Counted from the first letter of the stretch, positions 1 to 8,670 are shown. The stretch: 64,000 nt of DNA from Streptomyces ficellus (GCF_030406405.1 NZ_JAUEPL010000023.1:1-64000); one strand, 5' to 3'. Notes: generated by a model not told the origin, from the sequence alone. Program-made: numbers and translations.

Positions 1-50
1 GCACGGCGAGGTCCGCGGAGCGGACGGGAGGAGGTGGGCCGGTGAGCATC

Positions 51-158
51 GGGCGGCGGGGAGAGCCCGGCGCCAGGTCGGGACGCGGGCGGCGGCGAGA
101 GCCGGGCGCCAGGTCGGGACGCGGGCGGCGGGGAGACCCGGGCGGCAGGCCGGGAAGC
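51..158. repeat. 36-bp tandem repeat, three units
   Basis: Three head-to-tail 36-bp units (51-86, 87-122, 123-158) that begin GGGCGGCGG and contain GCCAGG; units 1 and 2 are nearly identical and unit 3 is more diverged. A degenerate fourth unit follows. The period is a multiple of three, so expansion keeps the frame. It lies in the 5' part of the phosphatase gene, in the region that should encode its GAF-like domain. Confidence 0.9.
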
Positions 159-192
159 GGGTGGCGGGTGCGCTGCCGAGGGCGGGGCCGCG

Positions 193-1164
193 TTGGCGTA
201 CCGGCTTGTCGTCGGGGGCCACGGGCTGGGCACCCTGCTGGTCGGGCGGCGCGGGACGCGCCGCATCCCCGACGCGGTCAGCGCGCTCATCGAAGACTTC
301 GCGCGGCGCGTGGCCCTCGCCATCGGCGCCGCCCGCCGCTACGCGCGCCAGGTCACCATCAGCCGGGTGCTCCAGCGCGGGCTGCTGCCCAGCCAGGTCG
401 CCCAGATCCCCGGCGTCGAAAGCCGCGTGGTGTACGAACCGAGCGACGACGGGCTCGCGGGCGGCGACTTCTACGACGTCTTCCAGGCCGGGCCCGGCGC
501 CAAGCGCTGGTGCTTCATGCTCGGCGACGTCCAGGGCAGCGGCCCCGAGGCCGCCGTCGTCACCGGCCTCGCCCGCCCTTGGCTGCGGCTGCTCGCCCGC
601 GAGGACCACCAGGTCGGCCAGGTTCTGGACCGGCTGAACCGGCTCCTCCTGGACGACGCCACCGAGGCCGCCGAAGCGGCCGCCTCCATGGTCGCGGCGG
701 CCGGTGACCTGCCCGGCCCGCCCCAGCCCCGGTTCCTGTCCCTGCTGTACGGCGAGCTCGTGCCCCTCGCCCCCGAGGACGGCGGCGGCGCCCGCTGCAC
801 CCTCGCCTGCGCCGGTCACCCCCTGCCGCTCCTGCTGCGCCCCGACGGCACGGTGACCCCGGCCGCGGCGCCCCAGGTGCTGCTCGGCGTCGTCGACGAC
901 GTCGGGTACGAGAGCCACACCTTCCACCTCGCCCCCGGTGAAACGCTCCTGTGCGTCACGGACGGCGTCACCGAACGCCGCTCCCGCGCGGGCCGCATGT
1001 TCGACGACGGCGACGGGCTGGCCGAGGCCCTCTCCGGCTGCGCCGGGCTGCCCGCCCCGGAGGTCGCCGACCGGATCCGGCGGGCGGTCCACACCTTCGG
1101 CGAGGCGCCCGTACGCGACGATCTCGCCCTGCTGGTGCTCCAGGCCACGCAAGCGCACGAGTGA
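193..1164 (+). CDS. PP2C-family (SpoIIE-type) protein serine/threonine phosphatase, 5' end uncertain
   Basis: Predicted Mn/Mg-dependent phosphatase of the SpoIIE/RsbU class, which usually acts on anti-sigma-factor antagonists. The C-terminal ~220 residues show the family hallmarks: a helix ending RVLQRGLLP, the metal-site motif GGDFYDVF, GDVQGSG, then CAGHPLPLLL and TDGVTERR, ending RDDLALLVLQ. The preceding piece (YRLVVGGHGLGTLLVG) looks like the last strands of a GAF sensor domain, so the N-terminus is missing. The same frame is open back to 46, where a TGA (43-45) closes it inside repeat-rich sequence. Either translation starts at a weak codon such as TTG 193, or a frameshift or repeat expansion has broken the gene. 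Function is clear from motifs; completeness is not. Confidence 0.75.
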   Translation: MAYRLVVGGHGLGTLLVGRRGTRRIPDAVSALIEDFARRVALAIGAARRYARQVTISRVLQRGLLPSQVAQIPGVESRVVYEPSDDGLAGGDFYDVFQAGPGAKRWCFMLGDVQGSGPEAAVVTGLARPWLRLLAREDHQVGQVLDRLNRLLLDDATEAAEAAASMVAAAGDLPGPPQPRFLSLLYGELVPLAPEDGGGARCTLACAGHPLPLLLRPDGTVTPAAAPQVLLGVVDDVGYESHTFHLAPGETLLCVTDGVTERRSRAGRMFDDGDGLAEALSGCAGLPAPEVADRIRRAVHTFGEAPVRDDLALLVLQATQAHE

Positions 1165-1179
1165 CGGACAATGGGCGGT

Positions 1180-2412
1180 ATGCCTTCCGTACTGCCCGAT
1201 GGTGAGCCCATGCCCGAGGACGGCGCGCTGCCCGCGTCCGCCCTGCTCGGGGCCGGTGAGCGGCCGCTCGGGTTCTACCTGCACGTGCCGTACTGCGCGA
1301 CCCGCTGCGGGTACTGCGACTTCAACACCTACACCGCCACCGAGCTGCGCGGCTCCGGCGGCGTCCTCGCCTCCCGCGACAACTACGCCACCACCCTGAC
1401 CGACGAGGTGCGCCTCGCGCGCAAGGTACTGGGCGACGACCCCCGGCCGGTACGGACCGTGTTCGTCGGCGGCGGTACGCCGACGCTGCTGGCCGCCGCC
1501 GATCTCGTGGCGATGCTGGGCGCCGTCCGCGACGAGTTCGGGATCGCGGACGACGCCGAGATCACGACCGAGGCCAACCCCGAGTCGGTCGACCCCGCGT
1601 ACCTGGCGGAGCTGCGCGAGGGGGGCTTCAACCGGATTTCCTTCGGCATGCAGAGTGCCCGGCAGCACGTCCTGAAGGTGCTGGACCGTACGCATACGCC
1701 GGGCCGCCCCGAGGCGTGCGTCGCGGAGGCGCGGGCGGCGGGCTTCGAGCACGTGAACCTCGACCTGATCTACGGCACGCCGGGGGAGAGCGACGACGAC
1801 TGGCGCGCCTCGCTCGACGCGGCGATCGGCGCGGGGCCCGACCATGTCAGCGCCTACGCCCTCATCGTGGAGGAGGGTACGCAGCTGGCCCGGCGCATCC
1901 GGCGCGGCGAGGTGCCGATGACGGACGACGACGTGCACGCCGACCGGTATCTGATCGCGGAGGACGTGCTGTCGGGGGCCGGCTTCCACTGGTACGAGGT
2001 GTCCAACTGGGCCACCTCCGAGGCCGGGCGGTGCCTGCACAACGAGCTGTACTGGCGCGGCGCCGACTGGTGGGGCGCGGGGCCGGGCGCGCACAGCCAC
2101 GTGGGCGGTGTGCGGTGGTGGAACGTCAAGCACCCCGGCGCGTACGCGGCCGCGCTGGCGCAGGGAAGGTCGCCGGGCGCGGGGCGCGAGGTGCTGTCGG
2201 AGGAGGACCGGCGGGTGGAGCGGGTGCTGCTGGAGCTGCGGCTGCGGGAGGGGTGCGCTTTGTCCTTGCTCAAGCCTGCGGGCTTGGCCGCCGCCGAGCG
2301 CGCGGTAAGGGACGGGCTCCTGGACCCCGGTCCTTACGCCGAGGGGCGGGCCGTGCTGACGCTGCGGGGGCGGCTGCTCGCCGACGCGGTGGTGCGGGAT
2401 CTGGTGGACTAG
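1180..2412 (+). CDS. hemW: Radical SAM family heme chaperone HemW
   Basis: Heme-binding radical SAM protein related to oxygen-independent coproporphyrinogen oxidase (HemN), thought to insert heme into respiratory enzymes. The [4Fe-4S]/SAM motif is C-x3-C-x2-C (CATRCGYC, residues 39-46), followed by FVGGGTPTLL and the EANPES segment; the C-terminal HemN-type wing (HNELYWRG...GPGAHSH) is present. At 410 aa it is normal for HemW. I prefer the ATG at 1180 (MPSVLPDGEP), which matches the usual Streptomyces N-terminus, over the in-frame ATG at 1171. It follows the phosphatase stop by about 15 bp. HemW lacks the extra N-terminal residues of true HemN. Confidence 0.93.
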   Translation: MPSVLPDGEPMPEDGALPASALLGAGERPLGFYLHVPYCATRCGYCDFNTYTATELRGSGGVLASRDNYATTLTDEVRLARKVLGDDPRPVRTVFVGGGTPTLLAAADLVAMLGAVRDEFGIADDAEITTEANPESVDPAYLAELREGGFNRISFGMQSARQHVLKVLDRTHTPGRPEACVAEARAAGFEHVNLDLIYGTPGESDDDWRASLDAAIGAGPDHVSAYALIVEEGTQLARRIRRGEVPMTDDDVHADRYLIAEDVLSGAGFHWYEVSNWATSEAGRCLHNELYWRGADWWGAGPGAHSHVGGVRWWNVKHPGAYAAALAQGRSPGAGREVLSEEDRRVERVLLELRLREGCALSLLKPAGLAAAERAVRDGLLDPGPYAEGRAVLTLRGRLLADAVVRDLVD

Positions 2413-2529
2413 GCGCGGGGTGAGCGTTTCCGGGAGTCGGTGCCCGGCCAGGGGGGTTGTGCCCACCCGTTCCGCCCTTGGCGGAACGTATGCCCGCAAC
2501 AAGGTGGGCGGGTGAAGCCCCGCAGCGGT

Positions 2530-3330
2530 TTACGCCGTCACGAAGTCGATCAGTTCCTCGACCCTCCCCAAGAGCTCAGGCTCCAGGTCCTTGTAGGAGT
2601 GGACCTTCGACAGGATGTGCTGCCAGGCCGCGCCCGTGTTGGGCGGCCAGCCCAGGGCGTGGCACACGCCCGTCTTCCAGTCCTGGCCGCGCGGAACGGA
2701 GGGCCACGCCCGGATGCCCACCGACGACGGCTTCACCGCCTCCCAGATGTCGATGTACGGGTGCCCCACGACCAGGGTGTGGGCGTCGGAGACCTGTGCC
2801 GCGATGCGGGACTCCTTGGAACCCGGCACCAGGTGGTCCACCAGCACGCCCAGCCGCGCGTCCGGGCCGGGACCGAAGTCCCGCACGATCGCCGGCAGGT
2901 CGTCGACGCCCTCCAGGTACTCGACCACCACGCCCTCCACGCGCAGGTCGTCGCCCCAGACCCGCTCCACCAGCTCCGCGTCGTGGCGCCCCTCCACATA
3001 GATCCGTCCCGCCCGGGCCACGCGCGCGCGTGCGCCGGGAACGGCGATCGAACCGGAAGCGGTGCGCGTGGGCCGCGAAGGCGCGGCCGCGCTCGGGCGC
3101 ACCAGCGTCACCGCGCGCCCCTCCAGCAGGAACCCGCGGGGCGTCAGCGGGAACACCCGGTGCTTGCCGAACCGGTCCTCCAGGGTCACCGTCCCCGCCT
3201 CGCAGCCGATCACCGCGCCGCAGAATCCGGTGGCCACCTCCTCGACCACCAGGTCCGGCTCGGCGGGCACCTCCGGCACCGGGGCGGACCGCTTCCACGA
3301 AGGCGTCAGGTCAGGGTCGTAACTGCGCAT
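2530..3330 (-). CDS. DUF3097 family protein
   Basis: 266-aa protein beginning MRSYDPDLTPSWKR, the typical start of the actinobacterial DUF3097 family; function unknown. The frame is open further upstream (to 3687), but that stretch overlaps the neighbouring hydrolase antisense-free on the same strand and is not family-like, so the ATG at 3330 was chosen. The C-terminal half contains HTLVVGHPYIDIWEAVKPS and ends in acidic and hydrophobic helices. It sits 10 bp downstream of the metallo-beta-lactamase-fold gene on the same strand, so the two are probably cotranscribed. No signal peptide or membrane segment is visible. Confidence 0.85.
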   Translation of the reverse strand: MRSYDPDLTPSWKRSAPVPEVPAEPDLVVEEVATGFCGAVIGCEAGTVTLEDRFGKHRVFPLTPRGFLLEGRAVTLVRPSAAAPSRPTRTASGSIAVPGARARVARAGRIYVEGRHDAELVERVWGDDLRVEGVVVEYLEGVDDLPAIVRDFGPGPDARLGVLVDHLVPGSKESRIAAQVSDAHTLVVGHPYIDIWEAVKPSSVGIRAWPSVPRGQDWKTGVCHALGWPPNTGAAWQHILSKVHSYKDLEPELLGRVEELIDFVTA

Positions 3331-3340
3331 TCCGCAGACG

Positions 3341-4063
3341 CTACGACACCCCGAACCGCCGGGCCAGTTCATCGCGTTGGGCGCGTACGAAGGCGGCGTC
3401 GACGACGGCCCCGTGCCCCGGGACGTACCGGGCGTCCTCGCCGCCCAGCTCCAGCAGCCGGTCCAGCGCGGCCGGCCAGCGTGACGGGATGGCGTCCGGC
3501 CCCGCCTGCGGGTCGCCCGACTCCTCCACCAGGTCGCCGCAGAAGACGACCCCGGGCGAGCCCGGCACCAGCACCGCCAGGTCGTGCCCGCTGTGCCCGG
3601 GCCCCGCGTTGGCCAGCAGCACCTGCCGCCCGCCCAGGTCCAGCGTCCACTCGCCGCACACCAGGTGGTGCGGCCGCACCAGCACATCCGTCGCCTCGAC
3701 GGCCTCGCTCTCCTCGACGCCGTGCCGCAGGGCGTCGGCCCGCAGCGCGTCCCGGCCCCGGGTCAGCACCGCGTCGAGGCCCACCGCGCCGAACACCTCC
3801 ACCCCCGCGAACGCCGCGGCGCCCAGTACGTGATCGAAATGCGGGTGACTCAGTGCGAGATGCGTCACCCTGCGCCCGCCCATCAGCGCCTGGGCCTGGG
3901 ACCTGATCTCGGCGCCCTCCCGGAGCGTGGCGCCCGTGTCGTACAGCAGGGCCCCGTCCTCGCCGACCACCAGCGCCGTGGTCGCGTCCCAGACCGGCAG
4001 CCGTCGCCGGCCCACGCCCTCGGCGAGCCGCTCCCAGCCGAAGTCTTCCCAACTGACGTCCAT
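3341..4063 (-). CDS. MBL-fold metallo-hydrolase
   Basis: 240-aa metallo-beta-lactamase-fold hydrolase. The zinc signature HPHFDH (in LALSHPHFDHVLGA) is present, with the later metal ligands suggested by PGHSGHD, CGDLVE and the terminal VPGHGAVVD. Such stand-alone MBL proteins hydrolyse thioesters, phosphodiesters or similar small substrates; the substrate cannot be read here. The N-terminus (MDVSWEDFGWERL) has no export signal, so it is cytoplasmic. It is probably the first gene of a two-gene unit with DUF3097 and is divergent from hrcA, separated by a 220-bp regulatory gap. Confidence 0.88.
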   Translation of the reverse strand: MDVSWEDFGWERLAEGVGRRRLPVWDATTALVVGEDGALLYDTGATLREGAEIRSQAQALMGGRRVTHLALSHPHFDHVLGAAAFAGVEVFGAVGLDAVLTRGRDALRADALRHGVEESEAVEATDVLVRPHHLVCGEWTLDLGGRQVLLANAGPGHSGHDLAVLVPGSPGVVFCGDLVEESGDPQAGPDAIPSRWPAALDRLLELGGEDARYVPGHGAVVDAAFVRAQRDELARRFGVS

Positions 4064-4132
4064 ACCGCGACGCTATCCGCAACGACCAGCGGCAGCGCGC
4101 GGTAGCGTGATCGGCCGCCCCGGCTGCCGCCC

Positions 4133-4163
4133 TTGCTCGGTCCGTACCCGGGCGCCGTACACT
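4133..4163 (+). promoter_or_regulatory. Candidate promoter of hrcA-dnaJ
   Basis: TTGCTC (4133-4138) and TACACT (4158-4163) resemble vegetative -35 and -10 boxes, but the 19-nt spacer is longer than ideal. A start about 7 nt downstream would put the CIRCE dyad right at the transcription start, where repressor binding would block initiation. Position is inferred only. Confidence 0.4.
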
Positions 4164-4176
4164 GGCCGGGTATACC

Positions 4177-4201
4177 TGGCACTCGAACATGGCGAGTGCC
4201 A
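4177..4201 (+). promoter_or_regulatory. CIRCE operator (HrcA binding site)
   Basis: Perfect inverted repeat TGGCACTC - 9 nt - GAGTGCCA. The family consensus is TTAGCACTC-N9-GAGTGCTAA; arm length and the 9-nt spacer match exactly, with one changed base per half (GG for AG). It lies about 80 bp before hrcA, so HrcA very likely represses its own operon and the cotranscribed dnaJ. Confidence 0.88.
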
Positions 4202-4203
4202 AT

Positions 4204-4265
4204 ACGGGACAACGGGAACCACCGGGACCACTGGATCCACCGGATCCACCGGCAACCACCGGAGC
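4204..4265 (+). repeat. Degenerate GGATCCACC-type repeat in the hrcA leader
   Basis: Short imperfect repeats of about 9-12 bp (variants of CCGGATCCA and GGGAACCACC) fill the untranslated region between the CIRCE operator and the hrcA ribosome site. They probably arose by slippage; no function is evident. Confidence 0.6.
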
Positions 4266-4283
4266 TAGCTGGAGGTGCGCGCG

Positions 4284-5300
4284 ATGCTCAGTGAACGCAG
4301 ACTCGAAGTGCTGCGCGCCATCGTCCAGGACTATGTCGGCACCGAGGAGCCCGTCGGCTCCAAGGCGCTCACCGAGCGCCACAACCTCGGCGTCTCACCG
4401 GCCACCGTGCGCAACGACATGGCCGTGCTGGAGGAGGAGGGGTTCATCGCCCAGCCCCACACCAGCGCGGGCCGCATCCCCACCGACAAGGGCTACCGGC
4501 TCTTCGTGGACAAGCTCGCCGGCGTCAAGCCGCTGTCGTCGCCGGAGCGGCGCGCCATCCAGAACTTCCTGGACGGGGCCGTCGACCTGGACGACGTCGT
4601 GGGCCGTACGGTGCGGCTGCTGGCGCAGCTGACCCGGCAGGTCGCGATCGTGCAGTACCCGTCACTGACGCGCTCCACCGTGCGCCATGTGGAACTGCTG
4701 TCGCTGGCCCCCGCCCGGCTGATGCTCGTCCTGATCACCGACACGGGGCGCGTGGAGCAGCGCATGGTCGACTGCCCCGCGCCGTTCGGCGAGACCTCGG
4801 TGGCCGATCTGCGGGCGCGGCTCAACAGCCGTGTCGTGGGCCGCCGGTTCGCCGACGTACCGAAGCTGGTGCAGGACCTTCCGGAGTCCTTCGAGACGGA
4901 GGACCGCGGAACGGTCTCCACGGTGCTGGCCACGCTGCTGGAGACCCTGGTGGAGGAGACCGAGGAGCGCCTGATGATCGGCGGCACCGCCAATCTCACG
5001 CGCTTCGGGCACGACTTCCCGCTGACGATCCGGCCGGTGCTGGAGGCGCTGGAGGAGCAGGTCGTGCTCCTGAAGCTGCTCGGCGAGGCCAAGGACTCGG
5101 CCATGACCGTACGGATCGGGCACGAGAACGCCCATGAGGGCCTCAACTCCACGTCCGTCGTCGCGGTCGGCTACGGTTCGGGCGACGAGGCAGTCGCCAA
5201 ACTCGGCGTGGTCGGACCGACCCGCATGGACTACCCCGGAACGATGGGAGCGGTACGCGCAGTGGCACGTTACGTCGGACAGATCCTGGCGGAGTCGTAA
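4284..5300 (+). CDS. hrcA: Heat-inducible transcriptional repressor HrcA
   Basis: 338-aa repressor that binds CIRCE elements and is re-folded by GroEL, so it senses chaperone load. N-terminus [19 protein letters not shown] followed by [22 protein letters not shown] is the winged helix-turn-helix; [17 protein letters not shown] is the conserved HrcA linker. GAF-like dimerisation and inserted domains follow. The ATG at 4284 is preferred over GTG 4275 because GGAGG (4271-4275) is then 8 nt upstream. The stop abuts the dnaJ GTG with no gap, so the two genes are translationally coupled. Autoregulation is implied by the upstream CIRCE. Confidence 0.96.
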   Translation: MLSERRLEVLRAIVQDYVGTEEPVGSKALTERHNLGVSPATVRNDMAVLEEEGFIAQPHTSAGRIPTDKGYRLFVDKLAGVKPLSSPERRAIQNFLDGAVDLDDVVGRTVRLLAQLTRQVAIVQYPSLTRSTVRHVELLSLAPARLMLVLITDTGRVEQRMVDCPAPFGETSVADLRARLNSRVVGRRFADVPKLVQDLPESFETEDRGTVSTVLATLLETLVEETEERLMIGGTANLTRFGHDFPLTIRPVLEALEEQVVLLKLLGEAKDSAMTVRIGHENAHEGLNSTSVVAVGYGSGDEAVAKLGVVGPTRMDYPGTMGAVRAVARYVGQILAES

Positions 5301-6440
5301 GTGGCCACGGACTACTACGCCGTACTCGGCGTGCGCCGCGACGCGTCCCAGGACGAGATCAAGAAGGCGTTCCGGAGGCTCGCGCGCGAGCTGCATCCGG
5401 ACGTGAACCCCGATCCGAAGACGCAGGAGCGGTTCAAGGAGATCAACGCCGCCTACGAGGTGTTGTCGGACCCGCAGAAGAAGCAGGTCTACGACCTCGG
5501 CGGCGACCCGCTCTCCACCTCCGGCGCCGGCGGTGGCGCGGGCGGCTTCGGCGCGGGCGGCTTCGGGAACTTCTCCGACATCATGGACGCCTTCTTCGGT
5601 ACGGCGTCCCAGCGCGGGCCCCGGTCGCGTACGCGGCGCGGCCAGGACGCGATGATCCGCCTGGAGATCGACCTCAACGAGGCGGCCTTCGGTACGACCA
5701 AGGACATCCAGGTCGACACGGCGGTCGTCTGCACGACCTGCTCCGGCGAGGGCGCCGCGCCCGGTACGTCCGCGCAGACCTGTGACATGTGCCGCGGCCG
5801 TGGTGAGGTCTCGCAGGTCACCCGTTCCTTCCTCGGCCAGGTCATGACGTCCCGCCCCTGCCCCCAGTGCCAGGGTTTCGGGACCGTCGTCCCCACCCCG
5901 TGCCCGGAGTGCGCGGGCGACGGCCGGGTCCGGTCCCGCCGTACGCTCACGGTCAAGATCCCGGCCGGTGTCGACAACGGCACCCGCATCCAGCTCGCCG
6001 GCGAGGGCGAGGTCGGCCCGGGCGGCGGTCCGGCCGGTGACCTGTACGTCGAGATCCACGAACTGCCGCACCCGGTCTTCCAGCGGCGCGGCGACGACCT
6101 GCACTGCACGGTGACGATCCCCATGACGGCGGCCGCGCTGGGCACGAAGTGCCCGCTGGAGACGCTGGACGGGCTGGAGGAGGTCGACGTCCGCCCCGGC
6201 ACGCAGTCGGGCCAGTCCATCCCGCTGCACGGGCGCGGTGTCACGCACCTGCGCGGCGGCGGGCGCGGTGACCTCATCGTCCACGTGGAGGTCCAGACGC
6301 CGTCGAAGCTGGACCCCGAGCAGGAACGGCTGCTGCGGGAGCTGGCGAAGCTGCGGGGCGAGGAGCGCCCCACGGGGCAGTTCCAGCCCGGGCAGCAGGG
6401 GCTGTTCTCGCGGCTCAAGGACGCGTTCAACGGCCGTTAG
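5301..6440 (+). CDS. dnaJ: Molecular chaperone DnaJ (DnaJ2, HrcA-linked copy)
   Basis: 379-aa type I Hsp40 that delivers substrates to DnaK and stimulates its ATPase. The J domain is residues 1-70 with HPD at 32-34, then a Gly/Phe-rich linker, then four CxxCxGxG zinc repeats from about residue 144 (CTTCSGEG, CDMCRGRG, CPQCQGFG, CPECAGDG) and the C-terminal substrate-binding domains. Starting with GTG directly after the hrcA stop, it is in the CIRCE-controlled operon. Streptomyces carry a second dnaJ in the dnaK operon; this arrangement marks the hrcA-linked one. Confidence 0.96.
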   Translation: MATDYYAVLGVRRDASQDEIKKAFRRLARELHPDVNPDPKTQERFKEINAAYEVLSDPQKKQVYDLGGDPLSTSGAGGGAGGFGAGGFGNFSDIMDAFFGTASQRGPRSRTRRGQDAMIRLEIDLNEAAFGTTKDIQVDTAVVCTTCSGEGAAPGTSAQTCDMCRGRGEVSQVTRSFLGQVMTSRPCPQCQGFGTVVPTPCPECAGDGRVRSRRTLTVKIPAGVDNGTRIQLAGEGEVGPGGGPAGDLYVEIHELPHPVFQRRGDDLHCTVTIPMTAAALGTKCPLETLDGLEEVDVRPGTQSGQSIPLHGRGVTHLRGGGRGDLIVHVEVQTPSKLDPEQERLLRELAKLRGEERPTGQFQPGQQGLFSRLKDAFNGR

Positions 6441-6537
6441 CCGCCGTACGGAGCGGTGCGGGCGGTGCGCGCGCCCGGTAGGGGCCGCTTGTACGGGCGC
6501 TGTCGGGCGGGGCGGGTATCGGGGCGGTGACCCCGGT

Positions 6538-6589
6538 GCCCGCCCCGTTTCGGGGCCCGCCCCGTTTCGGTGCCCGCCCCGTTTCGGGG
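6538..6589 (+). repeat. Tandem CCCCG-TTT-CGGGG mini-hairpin repeat
   Basis: Three near-identical 16-18-bp units (6538-6555, 6556-6571, 6572-6589) carry CCCGCCCCGTTTCGG. In units 1 and 3 CCCCG-TTT-CGGGG can fold as a small hairpin. The position directly after dnaJ suggests a possible composite terminator, but there is no T-run. Confidence 0.7.
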
Positions 6590-6618
6590 CCTGACCGGTG
6601 GCGTGACACCATGCGTGC

Positions 6619-7695
6619 ATGTCCTCCGCACTGACCGATCTCTGCCGGTACCCGATCGTGCAGGCCCCCATGGCGGGCGGCGCCTCCTCCGCGCAGCTCG
6701 TCGGCGCCGTGTCCGAGGCCGGGGGCCTCGGTTTCCTGGCCGCCGGGTACAAAACGGCCGACGGCATGTACCAGGAGATCACGCAGGTACGCGGGCTGAC
6801 CTCGCGCCCCTTCGGCGTCAACCTCTTCATGCCGCAGCCTGGGCACGCCGACCCCGCCGCCATCGACGTCTACCGGCACCAGCTCGCCGGTGAGGCCTCC
6901 TGGTACGACACACCGCTCGGCGACCCCGACGCCGGGCGGGACGACGGGTACGAGGCCAAGCTGGCCATCCTGCTGGACGACCCGGTGCCGGTCGTGTCGT
7001 TCACGTTCGGGTGCCCCACCCGCGACACCGTGGCCGCGTTCGCGCGGGCCGGGACCTTCACCATCGTGACGGTGACCTCGGCCGAGGAGGCGCAGGCCGC
7101 CGAGCAGGCCGGGGCCGACGCCGTGTGCGTACAGGGCATCGAGGCCGGCGGACACCAGGGCACGCACCGCGACGACCCGGAGACGGGCGGGACCGGCACC
7201 GGGCTGCTGTCGCTGATCGCCCTGGTCCGCGAGGCCGTGCGGCTGCCGATCGTCGCGGCCGGCGGCCTGATGCGCGGCGGCCAGATCGCCGCCGTCCTGG
7301 CGGCGGGCGCGGAGGCCGCGCAGCTGGGCACGGCGTTCCTGGTGTGCCCCGAGTCGGGCGCGAACGCCCTGCACAAGCAGGCCATGACCAACCCCCTGTT
7401 CGTGCGTACCGAGCTGACGCGGGCGTTCTCGGGACGGCCCGCGCGGGGCCTGGTCAACCGGTTCATGCGCGAGCACGGGCCGTACGCCCCGGCCGCGTAC
7501 CCCGAGGTGCACCACCTGACGAGCGGGCTGCGCAAGGCCGCCGCCAAGGCGGGCGACCCGCAGGGCATGGCGCTGTGGGCCGGGCAGGGCCACCGGCTGG
7601 CGCGCGTGCTGCCCGCCGGGCAACTGGTCGAGGTGCTGAACGCCGAACGGGAGGCCGCGGTGGCGGCCCTCGCGCTGCGGGGCGCCGCGTCATGA
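6619..7695 (+). CDS. Nitronate monooxygenase / 2-nitropropane dioxygenase family FMN enzyme
   Basis: 358-aa FMN-dependent TIM-barrel enzyme that oxidises alkyl nitronates (family PF03060). Family features visible: IVQAPMAGGAS at the N-terminus, EAGGLGFLAAGY, the flavin-site EAGGHQGTH around residue 175, IVAAGGLMRGGQIAAVLAAGA (phosphate binding) and QLGTAFLVCPES. Length is normal. It overlaps the rsmE start by ATGA, so the two are cotranscribed although unrelated in function. Physiological substrate unknown; propionate-3-nitronate detoxification is the usual proposal for the family. Confidence 0.88.
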   Translation: MSSALTDLCRYPIVQAPMAGGASSAQLVGAVSEAGGLGFLAAGYKTADGMYQEITQVRGLTSRPFGVNLFMPQPGHADPAAIDVYRHQLAGEASWYDTPLGDPDAGRDDGYEAKLAILLDDPVPVVSFTFGCPTRDTVAAFARAGTFTIVTVTSAEEAQAAEQAGADAVCVQGIEAGGHQGTHRDDPETGGTGTGLLSLIALVREAVRLPIVAAGGLMRGGQIAAVLAAGAEAAQLGTAFLVCPESGANALHKQAMTNPLFVRTELTRAFSGRPARGLVNRFMREHGPYAPAAYPEVHHLTSGLRKAAAKAGDPQGMALWAGQGHRLARVLPAGQLVEVLNAEREAAVAALALRGAAS

Positions 7696-8423
7696 CCGCG
7701 CCCGTCTTCGTCGTGGACCACGTCACCGCCGGGACGGTCACCCTGGACGGGCCGGAGGGGCGGCACGCCGTGTCCGTGCGCCGGCTGCGCGTCGGCGAGG
7801 AGATCGTGCTGACGGACGGCGCCGGAACGGGCGCGTACGGCACCGTCGCCGCCGTCGAGGGCAAGGACCGCCTGGAGGTGGCGGTGAGCGAGGTACGCAC
7901 GGAGCCCGCGCCCTCGCCCCGTATCACCGTGGTCCAGGCCCTGCCCAAGGGCGACCGCGGCGAACTGGCCGTCGAGACCATGACGGAGACGGGTGTGGAC
8001 GCGATCGTGCCGTGGGCCGCCTCCCGCTGCGTCACGCAGTGGAAGGGCGAGCGCGGCCTGAAGGCGCTCGCCAAGTGGCGTGCCACCGCGCGGGAGGCGG
8101 GCAAGCAGTCGCGCCGCCTCCGCTTCCCGGACGTCGCGGACGCGGCGTCGACCAAGCAGGTCGCCCGGCTCCTCGCCGAGGCGGACCTCGCGGCCGTCCT
8201 CCACGAGGAGGGCGCCGAGCCGCTGGCCACCGCCGAACTGCCCGCCACGGGCCACATCGTGCTCGTCGTGGGCCCCGAAGGCGGCGTGTCGCCCGAGGAG
8301 TTGGCGGCGTTCGCGGAGGCGGGCGCGAAGCCGTACCGGCTGGGCCGCAGCGTGCTGCGCACCTCCACCGCCGGAACGGCCGCCACCGCCCTGCTGCTCG
8401 GGCGCACCGGCCGCTGGGCGTAG
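7692..8423 (+). CDS. rsmE: 16S rRNA (uracil-1498-N3)-methyltransferase RsmE
   Basis: 243-aa SPOUT methyltransferase that makes m3U1498 in helix 44 of 16S rRNA. It has an N-terminal PUA-like domain (EGRHAVSVRRLRVGEEI) and the knotted C-terminal domain with VVGPEGGVSPEE and LGRSVLRTSTAGTAA, which form the SAM pocket. Start ATG overlaps the upstream stop (ATGA). Bacterial rsmE often neighbours hrcA-dnaJ, and that arrangement is kept here with the nitronate gene in between. Confidence 0.94.
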   Translation: MTAPVFVVDHVTAGTVTLDGPEGRHAVSVRRLRVGEEIVLTDGAGTGAYGTVAAVEGKDRLEVAVSEVRTEPAPSPRITVVQALPKGDRGELAVETMTETGVDAIVPWAASRCVTQWKGERGLKALAKWRATAREAGKQSRRLRFPDVADAASTKQVARLLAEADLAAVLHEEGAEPLATAELPATGHIVLVVGPEGGVSPEELAAFAEAGAKPYRLGRSVLRTSTAGTAATALLLGRTGRWA

Positions 8424-8514
8424 CGCTCGTCAGGCCCCCGCACCCCGCGCCCCGCGCGCCGAAACCAGCGGCCGGCCACCCGCCGCCTCGTGTCCGCCGT
8501 GCGTGGTGGGCGGC

Positions 8515-8565
8515 AGCCCGCACCAGGCGGCGGCCCGCACCAGGCGGCGGCAGCCCGCACAGGCG
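8515..8565 (+). repeat. GCCCGCACCAGGCGGCGG direct repeat
   Basis: Two copies of an 18-bp unit plus a shorter third copy (CCCGCACAGGCGG) in the gap between rsmE and the HIT gene. The rest of this 247-bp gap shows no convincing promoter by eye. Confidence 0.6.
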
Positions 8566-8670
8566 GTCGCCGGGCCCGGCACACCGCTGTTCCGGCGCTT
8601 GGTCACCACGTCGATAGAGTGCCTCTACCCGTAGTGACACAAGTGCCGGAAGTGGAGAGAGGACCAGGAC

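Noticed and set aside
4662-6863. A 733-codon open frame on the minus strand over hrcA and dnaJ, and similar ones at 14297-16678, 40590-43487 and 43939-47160
   Set aside because: They lie antisense or out of frame to well-supported genes, show Arg/Gly/Ala/Pro-rich composition and no domains; GC-rich DNA produces such frames by chance.
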